In this document: in pieces, positions 33,744 through 44,399 of the stretch
Layout of the letters: each line of letters starts with the position of its first letter
Numbering within the stretch: position 1 is the first letter of the stretch
NCBI GenBank assembly: GCA_017163975.1
Contig: JAFFSR010000249.1
Location: 1,552,501 to 1,616,500 of the forward strand
Length of the DNA: 64,000 bases
Direction: 5' to 3'
Source of the DNA: Anastatus disparis
Taxonomy: Eukaryota; Arthropoda; Insecta; Hymenoptera; Eupelmidae
The notes under the pieces: generated by a model
Seen by the model: the letters and a program-made list of their open reading frames with translations, nothing else
Told to the model about the DNA's origin: nothing
The model's database searches: none
Made by a program: the position numbers and the translations under genes

Positions 33744-36426
33744 CTATTTTTTTACTATTGGTTGCTGCAAATTAATTAATGCAGCAACGATGATAGTTAC
33801 ATTATCAATAAAAGGCATTATATTAATATCTAGCGAAGAATGAGGATTTAAAATGTCATATTCTCTCACTCTACTTATCACTCTCTCAATATGAATTTTC
33901 AAACTAGCTACACTTTTAGTTTTTAGAACTTCTTCCTTTGTGGATTTAGTTAAAGTGGAAACAGATGGAGGACGAATAAGTTGACAGTTCTTTTTTGTTA
34001 ATATGCTTTGGATTTGTTTGAAACCTCTGTCAGCCATCACACCACAGTTTTCTGGTAAAATATCCATCATTGAACTTTCTTCAAAAAGTAGAATATCACT
34101 TATCCTGCCACCATATCCATTTGATATAAAATTAATAAATCCATCAGGAGTGCATGATATTAAATATTTTAAAGTATTGCACTTTTTATACTCTGACCAA
34201 GTCAAAGCTTGTTTTACTGGATCAGATGGTTTCTGTATTTGAATTTCAAAGGCATCGATGATAGCAAATACATTAGAATAATTTGCTCGAAAAGCAATGG
34301 GTAAATTTTTTTTTATAAGACTCGCTGGTGGAAAAAATATAAATTTTTTCAAATAATGAGCTACAACATCTACCGTAGTACTGAATACTCTACTTGCTTG
34401 TGAAGATGATATTCCAAATTGGTGTGCTAATCTGCTAAATGTATCGTTTGTTTTTATTTTCATTAAAGTTAATTTGATGTTGTCAGAACAACATTTACTT
34501 TAAGAACTTAATAAATCAATAATCCATAACCAATCATTATCCAATCCAATATATTGTTTTGCATGAATACCAATAAAATATCTTGTCATGTTTAGAGCTG
34601 TATCTTTCATTTTTTTGTCTTTCTCTTTTTTCTCATCACTATCAGTTGATTGTATTTCATAGTCACTTGGTTCAGACAAGATCAAATTGCTTTTACCACT
34701 CGATAAGTTTGGTGTGATTTCTGAGCTGGATGTTGATGTTGAGACTGCAGATTTTTTAAATGAAAATTTTATTGGTGAACACATTTTGTCTGCTACATCA
34801 ACCTTAGCATCAACAGTCGCATCTGATACAGATGGCTTACACAAAGTTAATTTACTTCTAACGTGAGGTTTTGTTAAATGTTGTAAGGTTTGTATGCCAA
34901 TGTTTTTTTTACTGATTTGTGATGCTATTACTGAAGTGGAAACAATTTTATCTGAACTTTTGTTATCTGTATTTGTTGAACATTCGCCAAAACTTAAAAT
35001 TTTTTGTTTAGTAGTTGTATTAATTGGTTCACAATACTCATTTTCACTTTGTTGCTTGGATGTAGATGGAACGAGTAATGATTTATTTAAATACTGTAGA
35101 TTTTCAACCGCAGACAAGTCATCAGAAAGAATAAAAAACATAAATTAATATAATAACATTATTTTTTACTTGAAATCAAGTATCTGTTAATAAATTCTTA
35201 TTCAGATACATTTATAAAATAAAGAAAACTTACAACATTTGTAGCTGTTGAAACATTTATCAGTTCTTCTCTTTCTTTACTCAAGCATACATCTTCTGGA
35301 ATTTTTGATGTACTTGGTACGTTTTCCTATAAAAATTAATTATATTAATAATCATGTAAGTAAAATAAGCGTTTCTTATATAAATACTCACATAATTTGT
35401 CAAATCAATAAATTTTTTTGTATTAGAAACTGTGGAAGTAAAGTGAGTCCTTTTAACTTTGATTTCATTTTCTTTATCCAACGATTCTGATAAAATTTCA
35501 TTAATTAATCTTTTTCGATTTAATTTTTTAAAAGCAGACCTATTTAACTCATCTGATTTGTTTCTTCGATTTTGACAATCAAATATGTGAGGTAATGCAC
35601 TTTTTTTTAATTTTAATGGAGCTCCTGTAATAGAATGCATTATATAATTATCTGTATCCGCCTTCAACTGAAAAAATTATTAAAGATCTTTATTAAACAA
35701 TATTATGAAATGATTTTATAATAATTTAAATCATTGAAATTAAATATTATTATTAAGTTTAAAGTATACATATTGAGGTTATATTATACTTTTTAATTTT
35801 ATTTGTTTAATAATAACGTTCGAAACTCAATCATTGATTCTTTTATTCATTTAAATTATTAAAATAAAAATACTTACATCAAAATGATCTTCACAACAAT
35901 AATATCTAAATTTACTTGGAGTATCAGATCGCAGACCCTGGTGAAAAAAATCAGGTGACAAATCACTTGATTTGTCAGGTGATTAATCATTCCAAAACAT
36001 CAGGTAACGATTTTGTTGGTTTTTACACGTTTTAAACCATGCTTAGTCAATTTGAAACAATTTTTGAAAAATTTTGAAATTTTTGAACTTAGAAATTTTT
36101 TTGTAAAATTAGTCAAAATTTTTCTAAAAAATTTTTTAAGTTAAAAATTTAAAAAAATTTTCAAAAACTGTTTTAAATTGATTAAGCATGGTTTGAAACG
36201 TGTAAAAACCAACAAAACCGTCACATGATGTTTTGGCATGATAAATCACCTGATAAATCAAGTGATTTGTCACCTGATTTTTTTCAACAGGGAGAGCTAC
36301 TTTGAACCACTTAACACGCATTATTTCACATTTTGGAACACAAAAAAATTGTTTATTTGGTGTTGAAATTGAAGTGTTTTTACATTCAGGTACATAACAC
36401 CATTTATATTCACTAGATGAACTCAT
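33744..36426 (-). pseudogene. THAP + DDE (PF13359-type) transposase gene, one nonsense codon
   Basis: Proposed exons: 36426-36274, 35937-35878, 35667-35392, 35326-35234 and 35093-33744; all junctions are phase 0. The N-terminus is a THAP C2CH finger: CYVPEC, VKWFKVAL, YYCCEDHF and, in the next exon, KKSALPHIF. A Ser/Lys-rich linker follows. The C-terminal catalytic domain has DTFSRLAHQFGISSSQASRVF (helix-turn-helix), AIIDAFEIQIQKP (Asp), GVMADRGF (Asp) and IHIERVISRVREYD (Glu). The single defect in this chain is TAA at 34502-34500, between WLWIIDLLSS and the HTH. A MITE (35936-36292) lies inside the THAP exon but may be spliced out. The protein would bind the transposon ends and catalyse excision and insertion. 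It could be a recent pseudogene or carry a sequence error. Confidence 0.8.
35936..36292. mobile_element. MITE (357 bp) inside the THAP exon, AGA duplication, intron-like
   Basis: The ends CCCTGGTGAAAAAAATCAGG and CCTGATTTTTTTCAACAGGG are inverted with one mismatch. AGA flanks it at 35933-35935 and 36293-36295. The arms are long (GTGACAAATCACTTGATTT, CAAAACATCAGG, CGTGTAAAAACCAACAAAA). On the minus strand it contains CAG|GTGACA at 36274/36273 and TTTTTTTCACCAG|GG at 35938/35937. Removal of 336 bp between these keeps the host frame and leaves about nine extra codons. The superfamily is uncertain; a 3 bp duplication with CCCTG ends is not diagnostic. Confidence 0.85.
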
Positions 36427-36501
36427 TTTTTTAACAAAACTCCAATTTATTAATTTATTTTCTATGAATCCTATGTTAACCGCCTATTGTTTACGGTACT
36501 A

Positions 36502-36511
36502 GTGACGTCAC
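36502..36511. promoter_or_regulatory. CRE-like GTGACGTCAC upstream of the THAP transposase gene
   Basis: The palindrome lies about 76 bp before the ATG at 36426 (minus strand) and mirrors the site at 31290-31298. Confidence 0.5.
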
Positions 36512-37589
36512 AAGGCCTTCGGATAGATTCGGCTATTTCCGGACCGTGCTCGGTAATTTCAAATATTGCAATAATTTATTTATTTATTTCTTGCTTATTT
36601 TGCATTAAAAAAATCAGAAAAAAAAAATTTATGTAGAAATCATATATGTAGAATTAAAAAAAATTAATTTCGAAATTCATGCAACATCCCTATTATAATT
36701 CTCGTAGCTCTATCCAATATCAGGTTGCAGAGGGTATTATAATATTAAAACTTTTCTTCCCTAAGATATTCATATTTTTATTTTTAAAGTATGAATATTA
36801 AAATAAAACGAATAATTTCCGTATGCATTTTATCATATTTTTTTCATTTTTGTATTCTTTGTTTTTGTTTTTTGATTTTTTTTACGAACGAAAATGAAGG
36901 TAACTAATTCACCTCTCTGAAAAAAGGAAAATGGTGGTGTAAAAATAAGAGTCAATTTAGTCATATATTTAAAGAACTAAAGTTACCAACAATGCAAATA
37001 GGAAACAATATTCTTTCTTAGGGGTTTAAATAAACAAGAAAATATATAAGAAGAAACATACACTGAGAGAAAATTCATGCCAATAGAGCATGTAGTCTAG
37101 TATCCAAAGTTAGTAAGTAATATCCTATGCTTTAATAACAGCGCCATCTACTCTTACGAGGTTTGTGCTATCCAAAAACTGTTTGTTTACATGCTTTAGT
37201 AGCTCCCCACTCTAATATCCTTCGATAGCTAGCGCTGTATCCTCTCATGGGACGTGAAGGAAGTCAACGTGGCTTGTCCACTATTCTTTCTTTACTGCTA
37301 ACTATGGCATTCTTCTATTGCTCAAGTCGCCTCCTCTTTTGGGTGGCGACGCGAGCAAACACGGCTGGTCTATATCCAAAATCATGTTGCAAATTTCGTT
37401 AACGTATTTTCGTAGCGTGAATCTTTTATTTCTTTTCTTTTCTTTTTTTATGAAGGGAGATACGTTAATAAATATAACCTGTTAAACTTTTTAACTTTAA
37501 ATAATTAATTTTTAACTTAAAATTTAATTATTTTAAACCGCTGGGGGCAGATGAGCATGTACGATTTTACGCCAGAGATATTTCGAAGT

Positions 37590-37667
37590 AACGTTGGTCT
37601 AGTGCGTAACGTTCGCGCTTTTCCTTTTGAGTACGCGAGTTCAACTCTCGGCTAGGGTCTTTTTTTT
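37590..37667 (+). mobile_element. tRNA-like SINE head in foldback arm
   Basis: TTGGTCTAGTGCGTAACGTT (box A type, similar to tRNA-Glu) and CGAGTTCAACTCTCGG (box B) are followed by a T8 run (37660-37667) that could end pol III transcription. The acceptor stem does not pair. An inverted copy lies at 38232-38305 in the opposite arm. Confidence 0.5.
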
Positions 37668-38231
37668 AATTTTTTTTATTATTTCAATAGTTTTTATTGC
37701 TTTTTTTATTTTCTATTTTTTATTAATTTTAAAATCTATTTTTTCACAAGTTACTTAAAATATGCTCGTTTTTTATTAATATTTTTAAATAAATTATTTC
37801 ATATAGAAAATAATTTAAAATATTAATAAATAAATAATAGTGATATTTACAATACTATAGTTCAATTTTGTCTTTATAAACATATTTCAATATACAATAT
37901 ATATTATAACATAAATAATAATAACTAAGTTTTATTTATTTATTGTAATTTATTGTAAATTTTATAAACTAAATTATAAATAAATTAAACTATACTATTA
38001 TAAAATAAACATCACTATTATAAAATAAACATCACTATTATTTATTTATCAATATTTGTAATTACTACCTATAAAGAATAATTTATTTTTAAAAAATTTT
38101 CATTGAAAAAAACAAGCGTACTTGTGAAAAATTAAATTTTAAAATTATTAAAAAAATACAAAATCTAAAAAAAAATAAATATAAGAAGGAATAAAAAATA
38201 TTGAAACAATAAAAAAAAAATTTAAAAAAAA

Positions 38232-38305
38232 GTGACCCTAGCCGAGAGTTGAACTCGCGTACTCAAAAGGAAAAGCGTGAACGTTACGCACTAGACCAAC
38301 GCTAC
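38232..38305 (-). mobile_element. tRNA-like SINE head, inverted copy
   Basis: Mirror of 37590-37667 in the other arm of the same foldback (CCGAGAGTTGAACTCG, ACTAGACCAACG). Confidence 0.5.
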
Positions 38306-38950
38306 TCCGAAATATCTCTGGCGTAAAATCGTACATGCTCATCTGCCCCCCAGCGGTTTAAAATAATTAAATTTTAAGTTAAAAATTAATTATTTAAAGT
38401 TAAAAAGTTTAACAGGTTATATTTATAACGTATCTCCCTTCATAAAAAAAGAAAAGAAAAGAAATAAAAGATTCACGCTACGAAAATACGTTAAAGAAAT
38501 TTGCAACATAATTTTGGGTATAGACCAGCCGTGTTTGCTCGCGTCGCCACCCAAAAGAGGAGGCGACTCAAGCAAACAAAGGATATGAGAGTGGGGAGTC
38601 ATCGAAGTATACCACGCGAGTCATCAGTGAATGCCGTTCATGCTTTAGTTACTCTCCATACCATCTTTTTTAGTATAAGGTAATCTAATACTAATAGAGC
38701 TTCTCACGGCCTGTCATATTTGTATCAATGTTTTATATGCTCGCATAGATGGCAGTTCGCATGCTCTATTAGCATGAATTTTCTCTCAGTGTAGAAATTT
38801 ATTGATTCTTTCCCTTTGAACGGGGATCAACATTCAATTTGAATGTGGAAAAACGGAGGATTTGAAACTGGCCTAAATATTAGAAAAAATTTTTATAAAA
38901 TTACAATTACGTCTAGGGGTCATGTAGTTGAACTATTCTTGCAGTATTTA

Positions 38951-39090
38951 ACCTGCAGGCGGCCGGGGTGATGCCGATCAGCATCACCTCAAGGTAGGCC
39001 CACATTGCTAGTCCATTAGGAACTTTTTGTATTGGAAAATTTTCTAAAGTACCACTTCTGGACATTCTCAAATGCCGGCCGCCTGAAGGT
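38951..39090. mobile_element. GC-rich 140 bp MITE, ACCTGCAGGCGGCCGG ends
   Basis: ACCTGCAGGCGGCCGG and CCGGCCGCCTGAAGGT are inverted ends with one mismatch, flanked by TA (38949-38950, 39091-39092). A hairpin GGTGATGC..GCATCACC lies inside. The copy at 47521-47660 is the same insertion in the inverted host repeat, so it predates the duplication of that repeat. Confidence 0.8.
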
Positions 39091-40110
39091 TATAGATCAA
39101 TGTCTTTAACATAAATCACGGATTATGCAACAAATGCTAAAAATATACCGAAAGGGTGAAAACTAACTATTTTTAGTCGATGTGATAAGGCTAAATTATT
39201 AAGATAGAAGAATTGCTAAAAATAGACAATATGTGGTGTTGTTCCTCTTAACTTACTCCATTGAATTGTTAATCAAATCATTCTATCAGTTTATCATTCG
39301 TATGTATAATAAAGAGTTGTAATTGAGATTACTATATTTATGATAGGATAGCAGAATTTAAGAGACTTTAAAGATAGTCGCTATTGTATTTAAGTTTAAA
39401 AATAAAAATTTCTATACTGTTAAATTGAGTGTAATTATATGATTCAAGATTTATTTGCTGTGTCTCTATAGGTCGTAAAGATCCTAAGAATACAACTTTA
39501 ATTAAAGGAAAAAGCCTCAGAAATAATTACTAATAATTATCGTTGGGATGCGACACGGATCAATTTCTTTTCTATCATAGAGAAATTTATAAATAAAAAA
39601 AAAAATAAATATGACAAGTTTGTGATTTGAGTAAAAACTATTTTTAATCTATGTGAACATTCTTTTAACAGTAAATAATTAAATGAATAATAAGTGTATG
39701 ATCACTAGAAAAATATAAATAACAACAAAAATTAAGTAAAATGAAAGTAAAGTTAAGTAAAATAATTTAAGTAGAGTATAATAAAAATGGATATTCTGTC
39801 AAAACTTACAGTTTCAAATTGATATGATCTCAGCTTGGTTATATTTGGGGTTGCTTGCTCTCGTGTTATAGAGTGTAATTAATCTAACTTGAATCCTTTT
39901 TCACTGAAATTTTAACTTAATATTCATATTTATAAAATCTTTATAGTGTCTCGAACAACAGTTTTTATACCAGCGTTGTCTAGCTAGCGGGATCCCCTCT
40001 TCATTCACCTTTCGTTTTCTATGGGGAAGTGTTCGGTGTGAGGGTTTTTAGATTAGGAATAATATAATCTACTCCTTATATACTTAAAAGAAATTTATTT
40101 TTTTTAAGAA

Positions 40111-41539
40111 TTTCAACTGTTTTCCTCACACTTTATCATTATTTGAATATCTTTTTTTATAACTGCACTACTGGTATTGTATTTCATTTTGAATCCCCCT
40201 TCTTTATAGCATCTTGCTTATCATGTTACTACGTTCTTCTATTTAACAAATTAGAAAAAAAAACTTTTTATATAAAAACTACCAAAATTTTTTCTAATAT
40301 TATTTTGTTAAAAACCGATTTTTAGATTAAGAAAAATTATTAGCTTGTGTTACCATTCTACACAGAAACCGCTTAGCCTAATAATTGAATCCTCTGGATT
40401 TATGCGCAATCGTTGTTGGAGTCATGCTACCGTCCTACTGGACCCATTTGACGCTCAAACTCGCAATCGCGCATCGCGTAATTATTTCTTACTATTTTGA
40501 TCCTCGTAATAAATTTTTCTTTTTACATAAAGTGGAACCTTTGGTATCATGGGTATTATTCATATTTATTATATTCCTGTTTCATAATCCTTTTCATATT
40601 TAGTAATCCATTTTTCTATGCGTCTACCATTGCAGTTTGCATTTTATTTAATGTTTATGGTCACACCAGTGTGCACAAACAACCACGGCCGTGCCCCTCT
40701 ATAATATTTTTGGTAATACGTGCTGCAAGTATGTGCTATGGACATCTGTACTTTATAACACTTGAAATTACCTTACGCGTCTCCGACAATTAAACACACC
40801 ACAGAGCGTATGCTGTGGATATCTGTACTCTGCGACATTCGAATCAATCGTCCGTGATATTAATGGTTAACCATATTGTTAACCTGTTCTATGGATATCT
40901 GTATGGCTTCGCAATATTCGTATTAACCATAAGTGATTTTCATATTCATTATCCTCATTTCTCATATTTCTTTCTTTTATTATTTCTTCAGTAAATATTT
41001 TCTCTTTGATCTAAGAGCGCTTTTAATACTTTATATTCATTTCATAAGGTTGCTTCATTTTGCACTTTGTATCGTGCACTGTATACAGCACTAAAGCCAT
41101 CCAATGGTTACCCATTTATTTACCCCATGAAATGAATATACTCCTACCTTATTTTTATTTTTTTTATATTAATTTTTTTTTCTGGCCAAAAATACGTTTT
41201 GATTAAATACAAATTCCTATTGGAATTGTTTCATTTATTCAAAAAAATATTCAGTAATTAGTGCTTTGCTATATGATAAAAGTGCGGCAAATCCAAAAAT
41301 ATTTAGCATTAGCTACTGTTGAAAATATTAGTGTCATGGATGCATTTTTATTCCTATATTCTTTATTATCTAGTACCTTTATATTGATCCTTGTTTGGGG
41401 ATATATCTTTTCCTAACTGTGTAGGAATTAACCATTTTGTTTCATATTTTCCAAAATGCCAAGTATGCTTCTGGAATAATAATAAAACGCGTTATGAAGG
41501 GATATATATGCCTATATTTTATTAGGTATTTATATATAT
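40111..41539. other. Stretch without recognisable gene; weak ~80 bp repeats
   Basis: 40111-40215 repeats 30960-31073. The word TATGGAYATCTGTA recurs near 40735, 40820 and 40890, suggesting degenerate units of about 70-85 bp. Short open frames at 40385-40793 show no family motif. Confidence 0.4.
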
Positions 41540-42330
41540 TGCGACGGATATTCATATCCTCGCTTAAAAACAACTTTAAATCTCGCGCTCAGTCGCTACG
41601 AGGCGCCCCACCGTAAGCGCTTCCTCAACAGGAACAGTGAGCTGTAGGAGATATAATTATCGATGCCAGCCACAGTAGGCATCAGCGACGACTACTATCT
41701 TTGTAGAGGCTACTACAGTGGCTCTCAACTAACATTGGCGCGCCAATGTTAGTACAGACTACTGTTAGTACCTGTATTTTGTCGTATTATGCGGCGCTCT
41801 GTATACTATGACAATCTTACCCGGTCATTAAGCCGTCGGGTTCTTAATTGAGCCACCTAGAGGGCCACGCTCCTCCACAAGCCGCCGTATAGAGGGCCGT
41901 CTCCCTCTCCGTCGTCACCGCCGCCGTGAATCATTTAGCTTAGGCTAAAGGGTGATTTCCACCCACATATTATTATTAACTGCGTTAAGGGTGCCGTCCA
42001 CCCTTCGTTCAGATCCTTGTTATTACCGCACCAAGTTAAATGCAGCCGCGCGTTTAACTAGTGAAAATCAAGATTTAATTATACCGCCGGACTCATTTAC
42101 ATTTTCGCTAGTCGTTGTAAATAGTTTAAGTTTGTGTTTAATAAAGCTTAGGTACTCCCTAGCATAAAACTAAAGTGTACACCTGGTCACTTTCCTGTCT
42201 TGGCCACCGTCTGTCTTTTCCACCTCCTCCAGTCTGACCCTGGCTTCGCTGAAACGTCCGGCAAAGGAGGTTCAGATCCCCCTATTGCACCCGTCACTTA
42301 ATTTAAGTTAGCAATAAGGGGTTAACCAAT
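41540..42330. repeat. Possible solo LTR
   Basis: The segment is GC-richer than its flanks and begins TGCGACGGATATTCATATCC. It has an AATAAA near 42138 and ends in GTTAACC before a (TA)n tract (42334-42362). There is no coding frame of note. The layout resembles an LTR, but neither a target duplication nor a second copy was found. Confidence 0.3.
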
Positions 42331-42365
<35 letters not shown>

Positions 42366-42409
42366 CTATATTATAAATTCGGCACAATGTCCGCTGTATC
42401 ACCTTCCGT

Positions 42410-42780
42410 CCCCATCCATGGCACTCATCCCCCCTCCACTCTCCTTCGCCCCACTTCGTTTCCCCTCCGTATTCCCCTCGGCAAAACAACAGGAAATTCG
42501 TGTTTATTTTAAGTCATCTTTAAAGTCTTCAATCCCCCCATCCCTCTCCGCCCCCTCCCCTTCCCCTCTGCCCCCTCCTTTACGCTCCACACCTCTTCCA
42601 TGATTAATTTAAATGTTCATTTTCATTTCGATACACATATCCCTCCACATACCCTTCCGTATTATTCTTCATATTTATCACTAAAAAGTAATCATATTCA
42701 TCGTTATTTTTGTGTTAATTTTGCTCCACATACCCTTCCGCATACCCCTCCATCATTATTTTTAATGACAGTTTCATCCA
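42410..42780. repeat. Pyrimidine-rich CCCCTCC / CACATACCCTTCC simple-sequence tract
   Basis: C/T-rich words repeat along the tract, giving Pro/Ser-rich artificial frames. It lies directly upstream of the orphan ORF at 42865 and could be 5' non-coding sequence of that gene. Confidence 0.5.
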
Positions 42781-42864
42781 GCTAACGACTACTCTGCATA
42801 AAATTATTTATTAATGTTTTTACATTATTTTTTCAGATAAATAAATTTGAAATAATTTAATAAA

Positions 42865-43281
42865 ATGGAATGGAATCCAATAAACAACAATTTCGTGAAT
42901 CTACAAAATGAACAGGAACAAAATAGATTGAGACAATTAAATGAACAAATTGAAAATCATGTGATAGAACAATATGAATATGAATCGTTCCTAGACCCAT
43001 TAGAAAATGATAATCCTTTGGATAAAGTAAAATTTGAAAATTATTTAGAAAAATTAAATAAAGATTTAAAAGAAATTGAAAAAATTATTAATTGTTTTAA
43101 TAATTTTTTGGATTGGTCAGAAGTTCCATATCATATTAAAAGACCAGCTATACAAATCGCGATGTTGAGATTAGAAAAAGAAAAAACTATATTTTCAGAA
43201 AATAATATACCAGAATCTAAATTGAATATTTGCTTTGATATATTTCTTTTGAAAATTGCGACTCTTATTTATAAACTATAA
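42865..43281 (+). CDS. Orphan 138-residue acidic protein, function unknown
   Basis: The ATG at 42865 follows a good 3' splice site (TTACATTATTTTTTCAG, ending 42836), so a 5' UTR intron is likely. The frame is uninterrupted and an AATAAA lies at 43375. The protein starts MEWNPINNNF, is rich in Glu, Asn, Lys and Leu, and looks mostly helical (LRQLNEQIENHVIEQYEYESF, KFENYLEKLNKDLKEIEKI). It has two Cys, no signal peptide and no membrane segment. I recognise no family. It is surrounded by transposons but shows no transposase or retroelement motif. It might be a lineage-specific host gene or an accessory ORF of an unrecognised element. Confidence 0.5.
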   Translation: MEWNPINNNFVNLQNEQEQNRLRQLNEQIENHVIEQYEYESFLDPLENDNPLDKVKFENYLEKLNKDLKEIEKIINCFNNFLDWSEVPYHIKRPAIQIAMLRLEKEKTIFSENNIPESKLNICFDIFLLKIATLIYKL

Positions 43282-44340
43282 TAATTTTTAAAATTAAGGA
43301 TAAAGTTTTTCTTATAACATACTTTAAATTAAAATGAATAGTAAATGATTATATTTTAAAAAAGTATAAAAAAAAATAAATATATTCATAAAATTATGTA
43401 AATATAAATGATTATAAATTGTAATAATTAAAGAATTTTTTTAATTAAAAAGATATAAATCAATTAAAAACATTTTTAACTATAAAGCATAAAAAATAAT
43501 AATCTATAAAATATAAAGATTATAATTAAAAATTTAATTTATTATAAAATATTTAATAAAAAATTACAATTTTTTAGTTGAATATTTTTAAAAATTATAA
43601 GTTATAATTATTAAAAAATATAAAAATTTTTTACACTTTTATTTATTTAAATAAAATATTCCCTATCAAAATTTTATTTGAAGGTTGTAGTTTAAATATA
43701 GACTAATCATTATAAAAAAAGTTCTATTTTATATTATTGTGAGATATATTACAATAATATTTGATTGAAAAATTTTTAGTTATTATGATTATTCTCATAC
43801 ACATATTCAAGCAAAGATTTAAAAGAGATAAGTATTGTGAAAATTGTTATATAACAAAGATATATTAGCAAATTTTACGAATAATAGAATAACTTTTAAA
43901 AAGTTGCTTGCATATGTGTGTTCCTAATGGTGGAGGAGAGTCTATGGTATGAGGAGGATGAATATAGACTCTCATAGTTGTATTTGGCTACAGGCGAAGG
44001 TAACCATGGTTTTATTTTAAATATTTATATAAAAATAATAAAAAAATTCTAATTAATTTTAACATGTCTTAAATTACTTAAAGTTATTATGTTTATTTTA
44101 TATAGTAATTTCAAATAAAACAAAATAAACCAACGCGCCAATACCATACATTGTTTATTGTTTAACTAATGTTATAAATTATTAAATGTGAGGTTTCAAT
44201 GACGGTACCTCTTTGGGTTGTGTAGAAACCTGTTATTCTTTTAAAATTTAAATAAGTTTAAAAATTTTATAATAATTGATTAAAATTAAATTGAACTAAT
44301 ATAATGAGTAACGTGTAATTATGTTTTTAGAATAATAGAT
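43282..44340. other. Very AT-rich stretch without recognisable gene
   Basis: The 3' flank of the orphan ORF (polyadenylation signal at 43375-43380), then AT-rich sequence with no feature I can support. Confidence 0.45.
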
Positions 44341-44350
44341 TTTGTAAAAC

Positions 44351-44395
44351 GGGGGGTCGGCGAGCGGAGCGGGTAGGAGGGTACCCCCCCCCCCC
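44351..44395. repeat. G6 and C12 homopolymer pair
   Basis: GGGGGG at 44351-44356 and a C12 run at 44384-44395 bracket a GC-rich 27 bp core (TCGGCGAGCGGAGCGGGTAG) in otherwise AT-rich DNA. Confidence 0.8.
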
Positions 44396-44399
44396 TAGT

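Larger units (their letters stand above)
31089..36691. mobile_element. Full-length ISL2EU-type DNA transposon (5.6 kb) with AT target duplication
   Basis: The ends AGGAATGTTGCAT and ATGCAACATCCCT are inverted 13-mers with one mismatch. AT flanks both sides (31087-31088, 36692-36693). The other copy of the host repeat near 48395-48415 reads ...AACAACAAT TATAATTC... (in complement) with a single AT, so it is the empty site. Inside lie two convergent genes: a SWIM+YqaJ nuclease on + and a THAP+DDE transposase on -. ISL2EU (IS4EU) elements are reported to pair a transposase with a YqaJ nuclease and to make 2 bp duplications; this attribution is from memory. Two MITEs (32006, 33507) and one more (35936) are nested in it. 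Confidence 0.85.
37061..38791. mobile_element. Foldback element (1.7 kb), TA duplication, CACTGAGAGAAAATTCATGC ends
   Basis: The ends CACTGAGAGAAAATTCATGC and its complement are flanked by TA (37059-37060, 38792-38793). The right copy of the host repeat (near 47815) has the uninterrupted TA site. The inner arms (37310-37700, 38210-38570) are nearly identical, including CGCCTCCTCTTTTGGGTGG and the tRNA-like heads. The outer parts of the arms have diverged. Confidence 0.88.
36692..40110 (-). repeat. LTR-like repeat, inverted left copy (interrupted at 37061-38791)
   Basis: It is the reverse complement of 46489-48412, closely matched over CTCGTAGCTCTATCCAA, TTGATTCTTTCCCTTTGAA, GACCTATAGAGACACAGC and TAGACAACGCTGG. 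Read on the minus strand it carries TATAAAAACTG (39968-39958) and other promoter-like sequence. Orientation, a TATA box and the PBS after the other copy suggest an LTR or its derivative. No terminal duplication was established. Confidence 0.65.

Noticed and set aside
31089..36691. Harbinger/PIF assignment for the THAP-DDE element
   Set aside because: Harbinger makes 3 bp TWA duplications and pairs with a Myb-like protein; here AT is duplicated and the partner is a YqaJ nuclease.
38501..38683. 60-codon Arg-rich frame
   Set aside because: It is a foldback arm sequence whose mirror copy has no equivalent frame.
40385..40793. Two overlapping hydrophobic frames
   Set aside because: They are AT-rich with degenerate repeats, no splice context and no conserved motif; no support for a gene.
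42334..42362. TA run as target duplication of the possible solo LTR
   Set aside because: Both flanks are TA-rich, so no specific duplication can be defined.
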